From positions 1 to 6,096 of the forward strand of contig DRBY01000092.1 in the NCBI GenBank assembly GCA_011042755.1: 6,096 nucleotides of DNA. Reading direction: 5' to 3'. The translations under genes were made by a program, and so were the position numbers. Below, in pieces: positions 5,842-6,096 of the stretch. The notes below the pieces were generated by a model. The model did not search any database and was not told the DNA's origin. It worked only from the letters and a program-made list of their open reading frames with translations. Position 1 is the first letter of the stretch; each line of letters begins with the position of its first letter. Source of the DNA: Thermoproteota archaeon. GTDB lineage: Archaea; Thermoproteota; Korarchaeia; Korarchaeales; Korarchaeaceae.

Positions 5842-6096
5842 ATGAGCTACAAAGTAAATTCCTTCTACTATTTCGTTCAGGATCTGAGCGAGTACTTTGA
5901 GAGCTTCGTAGAGCGCCTCATGACGAGTCTGGCGCAAGAGGGTACTGCCATAAGCGACAAAGAAATCTCAAGCGACTTCGCTCGAATGAAGGTCAGGTAC
6001 AAGGATGAGAGGGGCACTCTAGTGGCCGCCCCAGTGGGCAGAGACATCAAGGTGGTCTACGAGGTCGAGGGCGGAGGTATAGTCAGGAAGTCGATC
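5842..6096 (+). CDS. Hypothetical protein (3'-partial)
   Basis: I do not recognise this protein. Its 85 codons run without a stop from ATG 5842 to the window end. Residues 1-35 (starting MSYKVNSFYYFVQDLSEYFE) look like an amphipathic, aromatic-rich helix. From about residue 49 the sequence (FARMKVRYKDERG, later RDIKVVYEVEGGG) alternates polar and non-polar residues with glycine turns, suggesting a beta-rich domain. There is no signal peptide, membrane segment or metal motif. Codon use matches the neighbouring genes and a TATA-like box is ideally placed, which together support a real gene. It follows pncB on the same strand but is separated by a terminator and about 220 bp, so it is probably a separate transcription unit. 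Confidence 0.7.
   Translation, partial: MSYKVNSFYYFVQDLSEYFESFVERLMTSLAQEGTAISDKEISSDFARMKVRYKDERGTLVAAPVGRDIKVVYEVEGGGIVRKSI

Overview
The window looks like chromosomal DNA from a thermophilic archaeon. The evidence is an intein-bearing AAA+ ATPase, a HerA-like ATPase, archaeal-type NAD salvage enzymes, heavy use of AGG/AGA arginine and ATA isoleucine codons, and TATA-like boxes about 26 bp upstream of start codons with no usable ribosome-binding site. That last pattern suggests leaderless transcripts. A member of the TACK/Korarchaeota-like lineages is my guess; the sequence does not settle the species.

Left part (1-1915, + strand): the 3' two thirds of a gene whose beginning lies outside the window. 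About 417 codons belong to an intein. It carries an Xre-like helix-turn-helix, a two-motif LAGLIDADG homing endonuclease, a second helix-turn-helix-like segment and a complete C-terminal splice junction (His-Asn / Ser). The remaining 220 codons are the C-terminal half of an MCM/MoxR-like AAA+ ATPase. The N-extein and the N-terminal splicing blocks are upstream of base 1.

Middle (1950-3335, - strand): a HerA-like (DUF87-type) ATPase convergent with the AAA+ gene. It has no room for the usual N-terminal HAS-barrel and ends in a long charged, coiled-coil-rich tail.

Right-middle (3466-5620): nadE (-) and pncB (+) are divergent across a short shared promoter region. PncB makes nicotinate mononucleotide from nicotinate. 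After adenylylation by an enzyme not in this window, NadE amidates deamido-NAD to NAD. Together they are the first and last steps of Preiss-Handler NAD salvage.

Right end (5621-6096): pncB is followed by an oligo-T terminator, then a gene-free stretch of about 220 bp holding three or four successive hairpins that no gene explains. Then comes a well-placed TATA-like box and the first 85 codons of an unrecognised protein that runs off the window.

The most noteworthy items are the intein with two helix-turn-helix-like segments, the hairpin cluster at 5691-5791, the HAS-barrel-less HerA-like ATPase, and the leaderless-style promoter layout.
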